64,000 nucleotides of DNA from CAYQQU01 sp964419545. GTDB taxonomy: Bacteria > Bacteroidota > Bacteroidia > Chitinophagales > Saprospiraceae. Every line of letters starts with the position of its first letter. Position 1 is the first letter of the stretch. Of this stretch, positions 9,498 to 17,016 are shown one piece after another. The notes beneath the pieces were generated by a model. It ran no database searches. It worked only from the letters and a program-made list of their open reading frames with translations, and had not been told where the DNA came from. Made by a program: the position numbers and the translations under genes. The DNA lies in NCBI GenBank assembly GCA_964419545.1, contig CAYQQU010000026.1:1-64000 (forward strand), written 5' to 3'.

Positions 9498-10073
9498 TTA
9501 CGAAAAAAATAAAGCCCAGAGCATCCCCCACCAAAACAACAGGGCAATCATATAGTCCTGCAGGGCGGCCCGCAGGGTTTTCAGGGCTTTGGACATGTGT
9601 GCTTCCACGGTTTTCGGAGCGATGTTCAACTCGTCGGCGATTTCCTGGTATTTCATCTGCCGGTAGCGGCTCATCTCGAAAACGAGCCGGCATTTTTCCG
9701 GCAGGGTGCTCAGGGCCTGCTCGATGCGTCGCCGGAGGTCTTCCGCCGCCAGATGGTCCTCGTCTTCGCGGCTGAAGTCGATCTCCCCGCAGTCGAGGTC
9801 GAGCACCTGGCTGCGGTATTTCTTATTGTCGCGCAGGTAGTTGAGGCAGCGGTTGCGCACCGCCGTAAACAGGTACGATTTGATGGACTGCTGCGGATCC
9901 ATCTCCGCCCGTTTTTCCCACAGCCGGATGAATACCTTCTGGGTAATATCCTGGGCGGCGTCTTCATCATGGACGTACTGGCGCGCGAAGTTGCACAAAT
10001 GGGCGAAGTGGGTTTTGAACAGGCGTTCAAATTCCGGTTGGTCGAGTGCGGTATGTTCGCGGCGGTCGGGCAT
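9498..10073 (-). CDS. ECF RNA polymerase sigma factor, FecI-like
   Basis: 191 residues with sigma-70 region 2 (F..LFKTHFAHLCNFARQYV.DEDAAQDITQKVFIRLWEKR, residues 14-55) and region 4 (LPEKCRLVFEMSRY..MKYQEIADELNIAPKTVEAHMSKALKTLR, about 124-168, with helix-turn-helix). The last 15 residues are strongly hydrophobic and aromatic (ALLFWWGMLWALFFS), a tail found on many Bacteroidota FecI homologues that may tether the factor near the membrane. First gene of the operon with fecR, the TonB receptor and DUF4249; it probably drives that operon when the receptor binds its ligand. A terminator just upstream separates it from the curli locus. Confidence 0.93.
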   Translation of the reverse strand: MPDRREHTALDQPEFERLFKTHFAHLCNFARQYVHDEDAAQDITQKVFIRLWEKRAEMDPQQSIKSYLFTAVRNRCLNYLRDNKKYRSQVLDLDCGEIDFSREDEDHLAAEDLRRRIEQALSTLPEKCRLVFEMSRYRQMKYQEIADELNIAPKTVEAHMSKALKTLRAALQDYMIALLFWWGMLWALFFS

Positions 10074-10211
10074 GGAAAGGACGCCTGATTTAAATAAACT
10101 GCAAGGTAAAAAAATGATTGATCCTATTGCTGCTCGATAGGGCGATCATGCCGCATCTCCTGATGCAGAGTCCACGAATTACCTGGATGAATGTTTTTTT
10201 AGTAGATAGTG

Positions 10212-10245
10212 AAAAAATCCCCGCCGCGGCAGCGCCGGGCGGGGA
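10212..10245 (-). terminator. Rho-independent terminator of the curli-locus transcript
   Basis: On the minus strand the 8-bp stem TCCCCGCC/GGCGGGGA (10218-10245) is followed by six U residues (10217-10212). It sits 50 bp after the lipoprotein gene ending at 10296 and before the sigma factor gene, so it isolates the two operons. Confidence 0.85.
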
Positions 10246-10295
10246 GAGGGAAAATCAGGGTGTTCTAAAGGGGTTTATTCATTGGGTAGTCTGTA

Positions 10296-11807
10296 CTATT
10301 GCCAATCCGGCATTTCTGCATTTTCCACCAACAAGGTCGGTTCTGCTGGGTCATTGATTTTCATGACGAACAAGTCCTTGGGGCCGTTCAGGGTAACCGG
10401 CGTTTTGACGAAGATCACCTCGGCGCCGGTTGGGTCGTAACGCGGATCGAGGTGGTTGAATCCGGCTTCTTTGTTCTCCGACAGATCCGTCAGCTGGCCG
10501 TTGCCCAGGTTGTAGTGCATGATTCGGGCGTCCAGCTGCTGCCCGCTGGCCGATTGGTTCCCGTATTGGTCTACTGTCACCAACATCTGGGAGCCGTCGA
10601 TAAACAAGGCGGGGCCGCCGACCGATCCCATGGGGTTGTCCATCAGCAATTCCGGCGCAAATCCGTCTTCTCCCAATAATCCGTAAACCCACGACTCGTA
10701 AGGCAAAACCGAGCGGGTGCGCGCAACGATAAATTCGGGATACCCTTGTTCGGGTACGTCAACTTCCACCCAATATTGTCCGGCCGGCGCCGTGGCGATC
10801 TCCGCCAGGCCTGCGCCGTCCCGATTGATACTGTAGAGTTTGTCGAAGTTCATGTACAACAGTCGGTCGCTGCCGGACGTCCAGCAGAAGTCGAGCTCAA
10901 AGGGCTGGTGGCCGCCCACCGGGAAGCCGGCAGGAGTCAGCTGCTGCACGTTGCTGCCGTCGCGATCCATCGTAAAAAGGTGGATATTGCCGTCGACGAA
11001 CGAAAGAAACGCCATTTTATCGCGGTTGGGACTCATACGCGGCCGCCAGCAGTCCTGGTTGCTATCTGAAAGCCGCGCCCGCTGCTCGCCGTTTTTGGTC
11101 ATGCCGTAGATGACGTACCGGCCGTTCTCTTTGCGAACGAAATGGATCGGGAAGTCCGGGAACGGCTCCGTCGTAAAATGCCAGATCTCACTGAATACCG
11201 GCGCCGCCGTACCGTCGTCGACGATCACCTGCCAGGCGTAGTCGGCCTCGTAACTCAGGCCTTCCAGCCGGAAAGCGGTGGTGTCGAGGTCGCCGGCCAC
11301 CTCCTCACCGGCGGGGGCGGCGTCAGAAAACAGGATAACCCGGTAACGCAGGGTGTCCTGCTCATTTTCGTCGGAAGCCTCCCACGAAAGGTCGACCGAC
11401 AAAGGCAGGCCGGAGGCGCCGTTGGCCGGTACAGGGTTATGGGCCGCGGTAGGGGCAATATTGCCTTCCGGTATGCGCGAAAGGATGATGAACGCCTCGC
11501 TGGGCTCTTCTTCCACGACGGTTAGGGTGGCGATCTCTTCGCGGTAGCCTTCTTTGTTGGCGCGTACGGTATAGTCGCCTACCGGGATATTTTCGAGAAG
11601 AAAATAGCCGGATTCATCGGTAGTTGTCGATTCAGTGGCCGGATTGGTGGTGATGATGACCTGCGCCAGCGAATCCTGATTGTCGTTGACCACCCAGCCC
11701 TCGATGCTGCCGGTCAGGGTGAGCTCGATCGTGTCTTCCTGGCAGCCGCTGCCGAGCAGGACAAGGGCGGCAAAGAAGAGAGGGATGCTTTTAATTATCG
11801 TTTTCAT
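10296..11807 (-). CDS. Lipoprotein with carboxypeptidase-regulatory domain, FN3-like domain and TolB-like propeller
   Basis: 503 residues. Lipoprotein signal (LLGSGC, Cys near residue 22). Residues about 30-110 form a carboxypeptidase-regulatory-like/CNA-B type beta sandwich (GSIEGWVVNDNQDSLAQVIIT, GYFLLENIPVGDYTVRA). About 115-215 resembles a fibronectin type III fold (P.NGASGLPLSVDLSWEASD, YAWQVIVDDG). About 220-503 carries WD/TolB-like propeller blades (SPNRDKMAFLSFVDGNIHLFTMDRDGSNVQQLT, DPRYDPTGAEVIFV). Likely anchored in the outer membrane. It begins only 20 bp after csgG and ends before the operon terminator, so it is probably co-expressed with the curli machinery; a role in fibre anchoring or sensing is inference. 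Confidence 0.8.
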   Translation of the reverse strand: MKTIIKSIPLFFAALVLLGSGCQEDTIELTLTGSIEGWVVNDNQDSLAQVIITTNPATESTTTDESGYFLLENIPVGDYTVRANKEGYREEIATLTVVEEEPSEAFIILSRIPEGNIAPTAAHNPVPANGASGLPLSVDLSWEASDENEQDTLRYRVILFSDAAPAGEEVAGDLDTTAFRLEGLSYEADYAWQVIVDDGTAAPVFSEIWHFTTEPFPDFPIHFVRKENGRYVIYGMTKNGEQRARLSDSNQDCWRPRMSPNRDKMAFLSFVDGNIHLFTMDRDGSNVQQLTPAGFPVGGHQPFELDFCWTSGSDRLLYMNFDKLYSINRDGAGLAEIATAPAGQYWVEVDVPEQGYPEFIVARTRSVLPYESWVYGLLGEDGFAPELLMDNPMGSVGGPALFIDGSQMLVTVDQYGNQSASGQQLDARIMHYNLGNGQLTDLSENKEAGFNHLDPRYDPTGAEVIFVKTPVTLNGPKDLFVMKINDPAEPTLLVENAEMPDWQ

Positions 11808-11827
11808 TTTGGTTTGGAAGTTTATTA

Positions 11828-13213
11828 TTATCGATTCAGGTAAAATTTGACGCCCAGGCGCGTGCGCCAGAAATAATCGTTGTATTTACCCTGAGAGATC
11901 TCGTCGATGCCGTCGTCCAGGAGATAGTTCTGATCGAACGCCAGGTCGATACCGAGGAAGTCGGTGACTTTGTATTCGAAGCCGAGCCCGAGGTTGACTT
12001 TAAAGTAGGGCGAAGCGAACAGCAGCGCCGAAGGGTTGTCGCCCTGGTCGAATAACAGTCCGCCGCCGCCGAAGGCGTACGGTGAAAACTTGTCCTGCGG
12101 CAGCAGCCGGGTCCTCAGGTTGAGGTCGAGGTAGCCGATGCGTTCTTCGTAGCGACGCTCTGCGGTCGCCAGCTTGCTGTAGCCGGCGTGGAGGCTCAGC
12201 CCCAGCAGTGGCGTCAGGGCGTATTGCAGCCCGATTTCAGCACCGGGCTGGATCACCGATTCGGGGTAATCGCCCTCGTAAAGGAGAGCGGTTCCGTTCA
12301 AGGATACGCTGCCGACGGTCTCCGTGGTGAGGTATTCCCGGAAGTAGAGGTCCGTATTTTTCATCTGTTCCTTCTCTGCGGCGTACGACCGCACCAGCGC
12401 CAGGGCCGCCGATTCTTCGCGGGGTTTGATGTCCCAGATGTCGTCGATCAAGCCTTCCACGATCAGGCTGTACACGGCTTTTTCAATGGCTTCGGTGACG
12501 GCCATCTCCGCGGGTTCGTTCTGGGTGAACCCGGTTTCTACTTCCAGCAGCCGCTTGAAGTTGACAAAGCGGAACAAGCCGCCGTCGATCGATTGCGACA
12601 GGAGGGTTTTCGAAGTGTACACCGTCTTCAGGATCTTGCCGGTTGTGGTGGAGATGGCCCGCAGGTAGACGGTTACCCGGTCCTGGCGATACTGGCCCGA
12701 GCCGCCGGCGCCGAAATAGCGCAGGCCGGCCCCGCCGGTAATGATGTTGGCGTCGTACGAGACGATGCCGCCTTCCAGGATCAGCCCTGCGTAGAGCAGC
12801 GGCCGCAGGAGAGGTTGCCCGGGTTCTTCTTTCTGAAATTGGGCGCGGCTGGAGCGGATGATCTTGCGCTCGTTGAGCAGGTTGCCGACGTTTTCCCGTT
12901 CGATGGGAATAAACCAGCCCGAATCTTCCACGGCGCGGATCAGGATGCTGGTAGCGCCCTGGGTGACGGCGGTCGACCAGCTGGCGCCCACTTCCGAAGG
13001 TTTATACTGCCCGGTTTGGTCCCGGAAGTTGTAAATAGCGACCACGATCTTTTCGCGGGGCGGCGGCAGGCTGCGCAGCAGCGGGGTCACTTTGGTGTCT
13101 TCTCCCAGGCGGGCGGCCTGCGTGCGCATCGGCTGGTTAAGATAGGCGGAGCAGCCCGAAAAGAATCCCGCCAAAAGAAAGAGCAGCAGGGGATAAAAGT
13201 GTGTTGTTTTCAT
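11828..13213 (-). CDS. csgG: CsgG-type curli secretion channel with extra C-terminal barrel-like domain
   Basis: 461 residues, against about 277 in E. coli CsgG. Lipobox LAGFFSGC (Cys21). Residues about 54-275 are a full CsgG domain: KIVVAIYNFRDQTGQYKP, STAVTQGATSILIRAV, WFIPIERENVGNLLNERKII, GGAGLRYFGAGGSGQYRQDR and TSKTLLSQSIDGGLFRFVNF. It forms the outer-membrane pore that exports curli subunits. The constriction loop differs from E. coli: between KP and STAV the sequence is SEVGASW, one residue longer, with Trp79 at the place of Phe56. Residues about 295-461 are extra and read as amphipathic strands (YFKVNLGLGFEYKVTDFLGIDLAF, RTRLGVKFYLNR) like an OmpA/OprF-type barrel. Confidence 0.93.
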   Translation of the reverse strand: MKTTHFYPLLLFLLAGFFSGCSAYLNQPMRTQAARLGEDTKVTPLLRSLPPPREKIVVAIYNFRDQTGQYKPSEVGASWSTAVTQGATSILIRAVEDSGWFIPIERENVGNLLNERKIIRSSRAQFQKEEPGQPLLRPLLYAGLILEGGIVSYDANIITGGAGLRYFGAGGSGQYRQDRVTVYLRAISTTTGKILKTVYTSKTLLSQSIDGGLFRFVNFKRLLEVETGFTQNEPAEMAVTEAIEKAVYSLIVEGLIDDIWDIKPREESAALALVRSYAAEKEQMKNTDLYFREYLTTETVGSVSLNGTALLYEGDYPESVIQPGAEIGLQYALTPLLGLSLHAGYSKLATAERRYEERIGYLDLNLRTRLLPQDKFSPYAFGGGGLLFDQGDNPSALLFASPYFKVNLGLGFEYKVTDFLGIDLAFDQNYLLDDGIDEISQGKYNDYFWRTRLGVKFYLNR

Positions 13214-13262
13214 GGTTCTCAGAGCTTGGAATGATTTGATTGCAATGGTTTCCCGGTTCCGG

Positions 13263-13322
13263 GTTTGGAAAAATACCCGGCCGAACCACCTCCTTGGAAG
13301 CGGGCAGCCGGGCTTTCCAAAC
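13263..13322 (-). promoter_or_regulatory. Intercistronic hairpin between csgF and csgG
   Basis: The arms GTTTGGAAA...CCCGGC (13263-13281) and GCCGGG.TTTCCAAAC (13307-13322) pair around a 25-nt loop in the only large gap (189 bp) of the operon's assembly genes. It is not followed by a U-tract, so partial termination, processing or a separate csgG leader are all possible. Confidence 0.5.
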
Positions 13323-13402
13323 TCTAATGCCTTGGGAACAGGTTTTTTGAAGTCGTAAGCTTTATCGGGTTCCGGCCTATCGCCGGTTCCCTTCGTTCAC
13401 CA

Positions 13403-13828
13403 TCAGTAATACGGTACGGTTATCTGCGTCTGGCCGCCGGTCAGGATATCGAAGATGTTGATGTTGATCCCTTCAATGCCCGGCGAGATATCTACCTGGA
13501 AATCGCCGAAGACGAAAGAACCTTCCGTCAATCCGCCTTCGCCAAACTGGGAGTCGAAGATTTCGCGTGACAGCTGGTTGAGCAACTGCCGGTTGAGCGA
13601 TTCGGAAAACTGGGCCAGCGGGTCGTCATTGGCGCCGAAGGGGTCCCGCTCGTCGGGGTCTTCGATCTTATTTTGCGTATCGGCCGAGCTGAGCATCCAG
13701 CTGTAGTTCAGGTAATTTCCGCCGAAAGCCGGGTTCTTGGCCTGGTATATCAGGTCCTGGCCGCCGGCTTTACCGAGGCCTAAAGTACAGAACAGGAAGA
13801 GGCCGGCGATCAGTTTGATGAATTTCAT
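13403..13828 (-). CDS. csgF: CsgF, curli surface assembly factor
   Basis: 141 residues, close to E. coli CsgF (138). The signal peptide ends at GGQD near residue 24. The mature N-terminus (LIYQAKNPAFGGNYLNYSWMLSSADTQNK) keeps the family's NPxFGGN motif, which in E. coli inserts into the CsgG pore and forms a second constriction. The rest (LNRQLLNQLSREIF, GSFVFGDFQVDISPG, TGGQTQITVPYY) matches the helix plus beta C-terminal domain that holds the nucleator at the surface. Preceded by a CTCCAAAAAACCAAT leader very like that of csgE. 36 bp after csgE. Confidence 0.92.
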   Translation of the reverse strand: MKFIKLIAGLFLFCTLGLGKAGGQDLIYQAKNPAFGGNYLNYSWMLSSADTQNKIEDPDERDPFGANDDPLAQFSESLNRQLLNQLSREIFDSQFGEGGLTEGSFVFGDFQVDISPGIEGININIFDILTGGQTQITVPYY

Positions 13829-13864
13829 GATGATTGGTTTTTTGGAGTCGAAACAGTTTTACGG

Positions 13865-14665
13865 TTAAAAAATGCCGTTGCCGAGTACGTCACCCGATTC
13901 CAGGTCCTTTTTCACCTGTTCCAGGTTCTGGAGGTGATATTGGGTCACTTTGACGGCGTAAGTCGCCAGTTGTTTGAGCTGGGAGCTATTGGGCATCAGG
14001 GGGCGCTGAAATATCTCAGTATCGTTGAGTTTGATCTTCACCTGGGTGGTGCGCGTCTGGATCGGCGTTTCATCGATGCGGATCAGGAAATCCCCGTCGC
14101 TGTTGACGGTCTGCATTTGCCAGATGGAGTAAAAGTTGTCGTAAAACTCCTTTCCGGCGCGGGTGCGGGTCCCGTTCAGGATCAGGCCGCCCAGCTCCAG
14201 CGACTGGTCGCCGGCGCCCCGCTGAGCGGTGGCTTCCCGCAGGGTCGGCTGCTGATACCCTTGTTGTTCTTCGGCTTGTCCGAGCACCAGCGAATCACTC
14301 GCGATCAGCACGCCCATCTCGTAGATCATCAGGCTGATCCGCACCTGCGATTCGGCCTGGGTATTGATGGTAGTCGAACTCAGCGTAGCGGAGCGCCTGG
14401 CTTTCACTTCAAAGCTTCCGCCCTGAAAAGTGGAAGCGGTATTGCCTTGCTGGTCGGTGCGATACACCCGCAGGCGATAGTAGAGGGGGCGGTCGGTATT
14501 GCTGTTGTTCTTACAGACCGCCTCCACTTCCACTTTTTCCAGCAGGCTGCGGGTGTGGATCTGGGCTTCGACCGGAGCCGCGTTCCGTTGCGCCCGGAGC
14601 GCGCTGCTGCTGCACAGCAATCCGGCCAAAGCGATAGTGCAAATTTTCCACAGATTCATTTTCAT
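13865..14665 (-). CDS. csgE: CsgE with N-terminal CsgH/CsgC-like chaperone domain
   Basis: 266 residues from the ATG at 14665, which directly abuts the leader CCCCAAAAAACCA; a longer frame to 14689 lacks that context. Signal peptide ends near LRAQ (residue 26). Residues about 34-128 have the Ig-like strand pattern of the CsgC/CsgH amyloid chaperones (YRLRVYRTDQQGN, GGSFEVKARRSATLSSTTIN, VRISLMIYEMGVLIASDS). After a Gln-rich linker, residues about 154-266 are a complete CsgE domain (LELGGLILNGTRTRAGKEFYDNFYSIW, DFLIRIDETP, VKIKLNDTEIFQRPLMP). E. coli CsgE is about 129 residues and caps the CsgG pore on the periplasmic side. The fusion would join subunit holding and pore gating in one protein. 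Confidence 0.88.
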   Translation of the reverse strand: MKMNLWKICTIALAGLLCSSSALRAQRNAAPVEAQIHTRSLLEKVEVEAVCKNNSNTDRPLYYRLRVYRTDQQGNTASTFQGGSFEVKARRSATLSSTTINTQAESQVRISLMIYEMGVLIASDSLVLGQAEEQQGYQQPTLREATAQRGAGDQSLELGGLILNGTRTRAGKEFYDNFYSIWQMQTVNSDGDFLIRIDETPIQTRTTQVKIKLNDTEIFQRPLMPNSSQLKQLATYAVKVTQYHLQNLEQVKKDLESGDVLGNGIF

Positions 14666-14732
14666 TGGTTTTTTGGGGCTGCAGAGCATACTGTAAATGG
14701 GGTTTGGTTTTTTGGAGCGCGGTTGGTCCGGG

Positions 14733-15248
14733 TTAATGCGTGATGTACAGTTTCATGCCGTTTCCCTGTTGCTGGATAAGGAGCGGTACCCCCTGTCCGT
14801 TCAGTCCGGAAGCGGTCTGTTGGATCTCGTTGCCGGCGCCTAGCTGGTTAATGCCCAGCAGCAGGTCTTCCACGTTGTAAAATCGCTGGGTTATCCGATT
14901 GCCTGAGCCGTTCTGGCGGAGGTAGAGCCGGTTGGCGTCGCCCTCCAGGTCGAGGTCGTAGTAGTTGTCGTCACCCGATTGCCGCAGCTGCAGTTGATTG
15001 TCTCGTCCCTGGGTGCGCAGGTTAGCTTCGTTGTGGCTGCCTTCCTGGAGGACTTGCGTGGCCTGCCGGTCAGATTGTTTGATCGCGGCCTGGTTAAAGT
15101 TCCCGGATTGCGTCAAGCGAAGCGCATTTTCCGAGGAAAGCTGCTGGTTGAGCAGCGCCTCTTCGAGCTCGATGCTAGGGTCGTCAGATTGACCGAACAG
15201 CGCCAGGGTAGCGGCGAGCAGCATCGCTGCGAGTGATAATCGCTTCAT
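14733..15248 (-). CDS. csgB: CsgB-like minor curlin (nucleator candidate)
   Basis: 171 residues from the ATG at 15248 (an in-frame start at 15269 precedes the real signal peptide). Signal peptide MKRLSLAAMLLAATLALFGQ. The mature part has several curlin half-repeats with the Q-x-G-x-x-N spacing (LTQSGNFNQAAIKQ, VLQEGSHNEANLRTQGRDN, LRQSGDDN, LRQNGSGNRITQ), more divergent and more positively charged than the CsgA-like protein. The C-terminal repeat QQQGNGMKLYITH is irregular, as in E. coli CsgB, where the last repeat mediates CsgF-dependent anchoring. The CsgB role rests on this divergence and on its place after the major subunit; it could be a second structural subunit. Confidence 0.75.
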   Translation of the reverse strand: MKRLSLAAMLLAATLALFGQSDDPSIELEEALLNQQLSSENALRLTQSGNFNQAAIKQSDRQATQVLQEGSHNEANLRTQGRDNQLQLRQSGDDNYYDLDLEGDANRLYLRQNGSGNRITQRFYNVEDLLLGINQLGAGNEIQQTASGLNGQGVPLLIQQQGNGMKLYITH

Positions 15249-15308
15249 GGTGGTCGGTTTTAGAATCACCCACCGCCGATTCGGCGGTGGGTGTAAGTTA
15301 GCTTAATC

Positions 15309-16265
15309 TTACTTCTGTTCGATGGTCGCCGTGTTGTGCGAGCCGTGCTGGGTAACGGTGGCCGATGCACCGAGTTCCTGGTGGATTCTGGCGGTGTTGT
15401 AGTCGCCAATCTGCTCGGTAGCAAGCGTGCTGCCGTTCAGGTTCTGGATGTAGCTGCCGGATACCCCTTCCACGACGTTGCCTTCGCCTTCCTGGTACAT
15501 TACCGCTTCGGAGTTGCCGCCGTCCTGGTAGAGCAGGATCAGGTTGTCGTCACCTTTCTGGGTAGCTTCCGCCTTGTTGGCGTCGCCGTTGATCCAGAAA
15601 TCGGTGTAGTTGTTCTTGCCCTCCTGGGTGATGTAACCTTCGGAGTTGGTGGCGTTCGCCTGGTCGACCCAACCGAAGTTGTTTTCACCGTCCTGCTTGA
15701 TGTCAGCTTTGTTGCCGGTCCACTGGTCGATCAACGCGACGTTGTTTTCTCCGAGCTGGGTAATGTCGGCCTTGTTGTCGTCGCCGATCTGATCGACGTC
15801 AGCATCGTTGTAATCGCCGATTTGGAGGATTTCGGAAGCGTTGTCGTCACCCAACTGTACCGTCTCGGCAGTATTGTACTTGCCTTCCTGTACGGTTACG
15901 GCGGTGTTGTACTCGCCGTCCTGGTAGGTGTCAGCGTCCAGGCCTTCGCCTTTCTGGCTCGTGTAGGTAAGGTTACCTTCGCCCAGCTGATCGACGTAGA
16001 CTTCATTCTCGTCGGTGCCGGCGGCGCCGTTCTGTACCTGCATGATGTCGGCTACGTTGAGGTCGCCATCCTGCGAGAGTTCGGCAGTTTGCTTAACGCC
16101 GTTGGCTGACTCCTGGTCAATAGAACCGGAGTTGTAGGCGCCTACCTGGGTGATCAGGGCGTCCTGTCCGGCGCCTACCTGCTTTACGCTGGCGTGGTTG
16201 CCTTGTGCAAAACCATAGCTCAGCAGCATGGTCAGCGCTACCAATAAAATGAGATGCTTTTTCAT
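15309..16265 (-). CDS. csgA: CsgA-like major curlin, extended repeat array
   Basis: 318 residues, twice E. coli CsgA (151). Signal peptide MKKHLILLVALTMLLSYGFAQG. The whole mature chain is about 25 half-repeats of 11-12 residues with the consensus [N/T]-A-x-[I/V]-x-Q-x-G-[D/E]-x-N (TAVTVQEGKYN, ASEILQIGDYN, DADVDQIGDDN, KADITQLGENN), equal to some 12 curlin strand-loop-strand units against five in E. coli. The loops are very rich in Asp and Glu, so the fibre surface should be acidic and might bind Ca2+ or other cations. First structural gene of the operon, behind an A-rich leader and a 273-bp structured upstream region. The repetitive DNA is coding, not CRISPR. Confidence 0.9.
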   Translation of the reverse strand: MKKHLILLVALTMLLSYGFAQGNHASVKQVGAGQDALITQVGAYNSGSIDQESANGVKQTAELSQDGDLNVADIMQVQNGAAGTDENEVYVDQLGEGNLTYTSQKGEGLDADTYQDGEYNTAVTVQEGKYNTAETVQLGDDNASEILQIGDYNDADVDQIGDDNKADITQLGENNVALIDQWTGNKADIKQDGENNFGWVDQANATNSEGYITQEGKNNYTDFWINGDANKAEATQKGDDNLILLYQDGGNSEAVMYQEGEGNVVEGVSGSYIQNLNGSTLATEQIGDYNTARIHQELGASATVTQHGSHNTATIEQK

Positions 16266-16321
16266 AAAAAATTGATTTTTTGGGTTAAAAAATTATACGT
16301 TGAAAGCATAAATGCCGTGTT

Positions 16322-16375
16322 CAGCCCCTGCTGCGGGAGCAGAGGGCGCCCTTTCGGCGAAAGCTGGTTTCGCCG
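16322..16375 (-). promoter_or_regulatory. Structured upstream region of csgA
   Basis: Two hairpins lie in the 273-bp gap between the AraC-type gene and csgA: GCCCCTGCT/AGCAGAGGGC around 16323-16346, and CGGCGAAA-GCTGG-TTTCGCCG at 16355-16375 (8-bp perfect stem). They could end the regulator transcript or structure the csgA leader. No U-tract is present. Confidence 0.4.
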
Positions 16376-16538
16376 GGGGCTAATACCTTTCGATGCGGTT
16401 CTTCACGGTGGGCCGCAGGGATGCCCCCCGCGGCTTTTCTGATGGTAGTTGCTAATATTATCCGGTAAGTTTGTTTCGCGTTGGTTCCACTTATTATTGT
16501 CGGGCGGCGGCAAGATGTTACACTACCATTCTGACGGA

Positions 16539-16919
16539 TTAGCGCATTATTCTGTCAACATTCTCATTTTTGCGAAAATAGACCGCCGGGCGGCGCCCGA
16601 AATGCGCCTGAAACAGGTGCGAGAAGTAATTCGCATTGGCGAATCCTACTGCCGTGGCGGCTTCCTTAACGGTAGCATAATCGCCGGCGGCCAGGCCTTC
16701 CCGGGCTTTTTCCAGGCGAAGCGTTTGCAGAAAACGGTTGGGAGTCAATCCGGCGGCGGCTTTCATTTTCCGGTAGAACTGCCGTTCGCTGAGGTAGAAA
16801 GCGCCGGCCATGTCTTTGACAACCAAATTCGGATCGCCCAGCCGGGCTTTGAGGTAAGCGGTCACTTCCGCCAGCCATTTTTGCTGGTGCGGCGTGCGTT
16901 GAGGGGTTTCGTTTCTCAT
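16539..16919 (-). CDS. Short AraC-family transcriptional regulator (DNA-binding domain only)
   Basis: 126 residues, only the AraC/XylS DNA-binding region: first helix-turn-helix around residues 33-58 (VVKDMAGAFYLSERQFYRKMKAAAG), second around 83-112 (TVKEAATAVGFANANYFSHLFQAHFGRRP). The usual N-terminal ligand or dimerisation domain is missing, so it may act as a simple DNA-binding factor controlled by its own level, or be regulated post-translationally. It is upstream of csgA on the same strand and is the obvious candidate for curli control, taking the place of the LuxR-type CsgD of enterobacteria; this is inference from position. A palindromic repeat and a TACCC-N6-GGGTA dyad lie in its promoter region. 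Confidence 0.85.
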   Translation of the reverse strand: MRNETPQRTPHQQKWLAEVTAYLKARLGDPNLVVKDMAGAFYLSERQFYRKMKAAAGLTPNRFLQTLRLEKAREGLAAGDYATVKEAATAVGFANANYFSHLFQAHFGRRPAVYFRKNENVDRIMR

Positions 16920-16940
16920 AGTTTTTTGGTTTTACAGACT

Positions 16941-16974
16941 TTAACCCGGATCATCCATGAATAATCCGGGTTCA
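16941..16974. repeat. Palindromic repeat family, copy B (short form)
   Basis: TTAACCCGGATCATCC joins directly to CATGAATAATCCGGGTT, so the two arms meet with almost no loop. Lies between the ArgE-type gene (3' side) and the AraC-type gene (5' side). Confidence 0.55.
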
Positions 16975-17000
16975 GTTGCTGCGGGGTTGTTTTCTCATGC

Positions 17001-17016
17001 TACCCAAAACAGGGTA
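17001..17016. promoter_or_regulatory. TACCC-N6-GGGTA dyad upstream of the AraC-type gene
   Basis: A 16-bp dyad TACCCAAAACAGGGTA sits 82-97 bp upstream of the regulator start. Its core resembles the putative TetR operators at 57765-58513 (TTACCCAAACAGGTAA). It may be an operator; a single site cannot establish this. Confidence 0.35.

Noticed and set aside
13829..13864. A-rich motif before csgF as a curli-specific operator
   Set aside because: The same motif precedes rpsU and a short frame at 32603, so a general translation signal is more likely.
15309..16265. CRISPR-like regular DNA repeats
   Set aside because: The periodicity is about 33 bp and in frame, encoding curlin half-repeats; there are no constant repeats with unique spacers and no cas genes.
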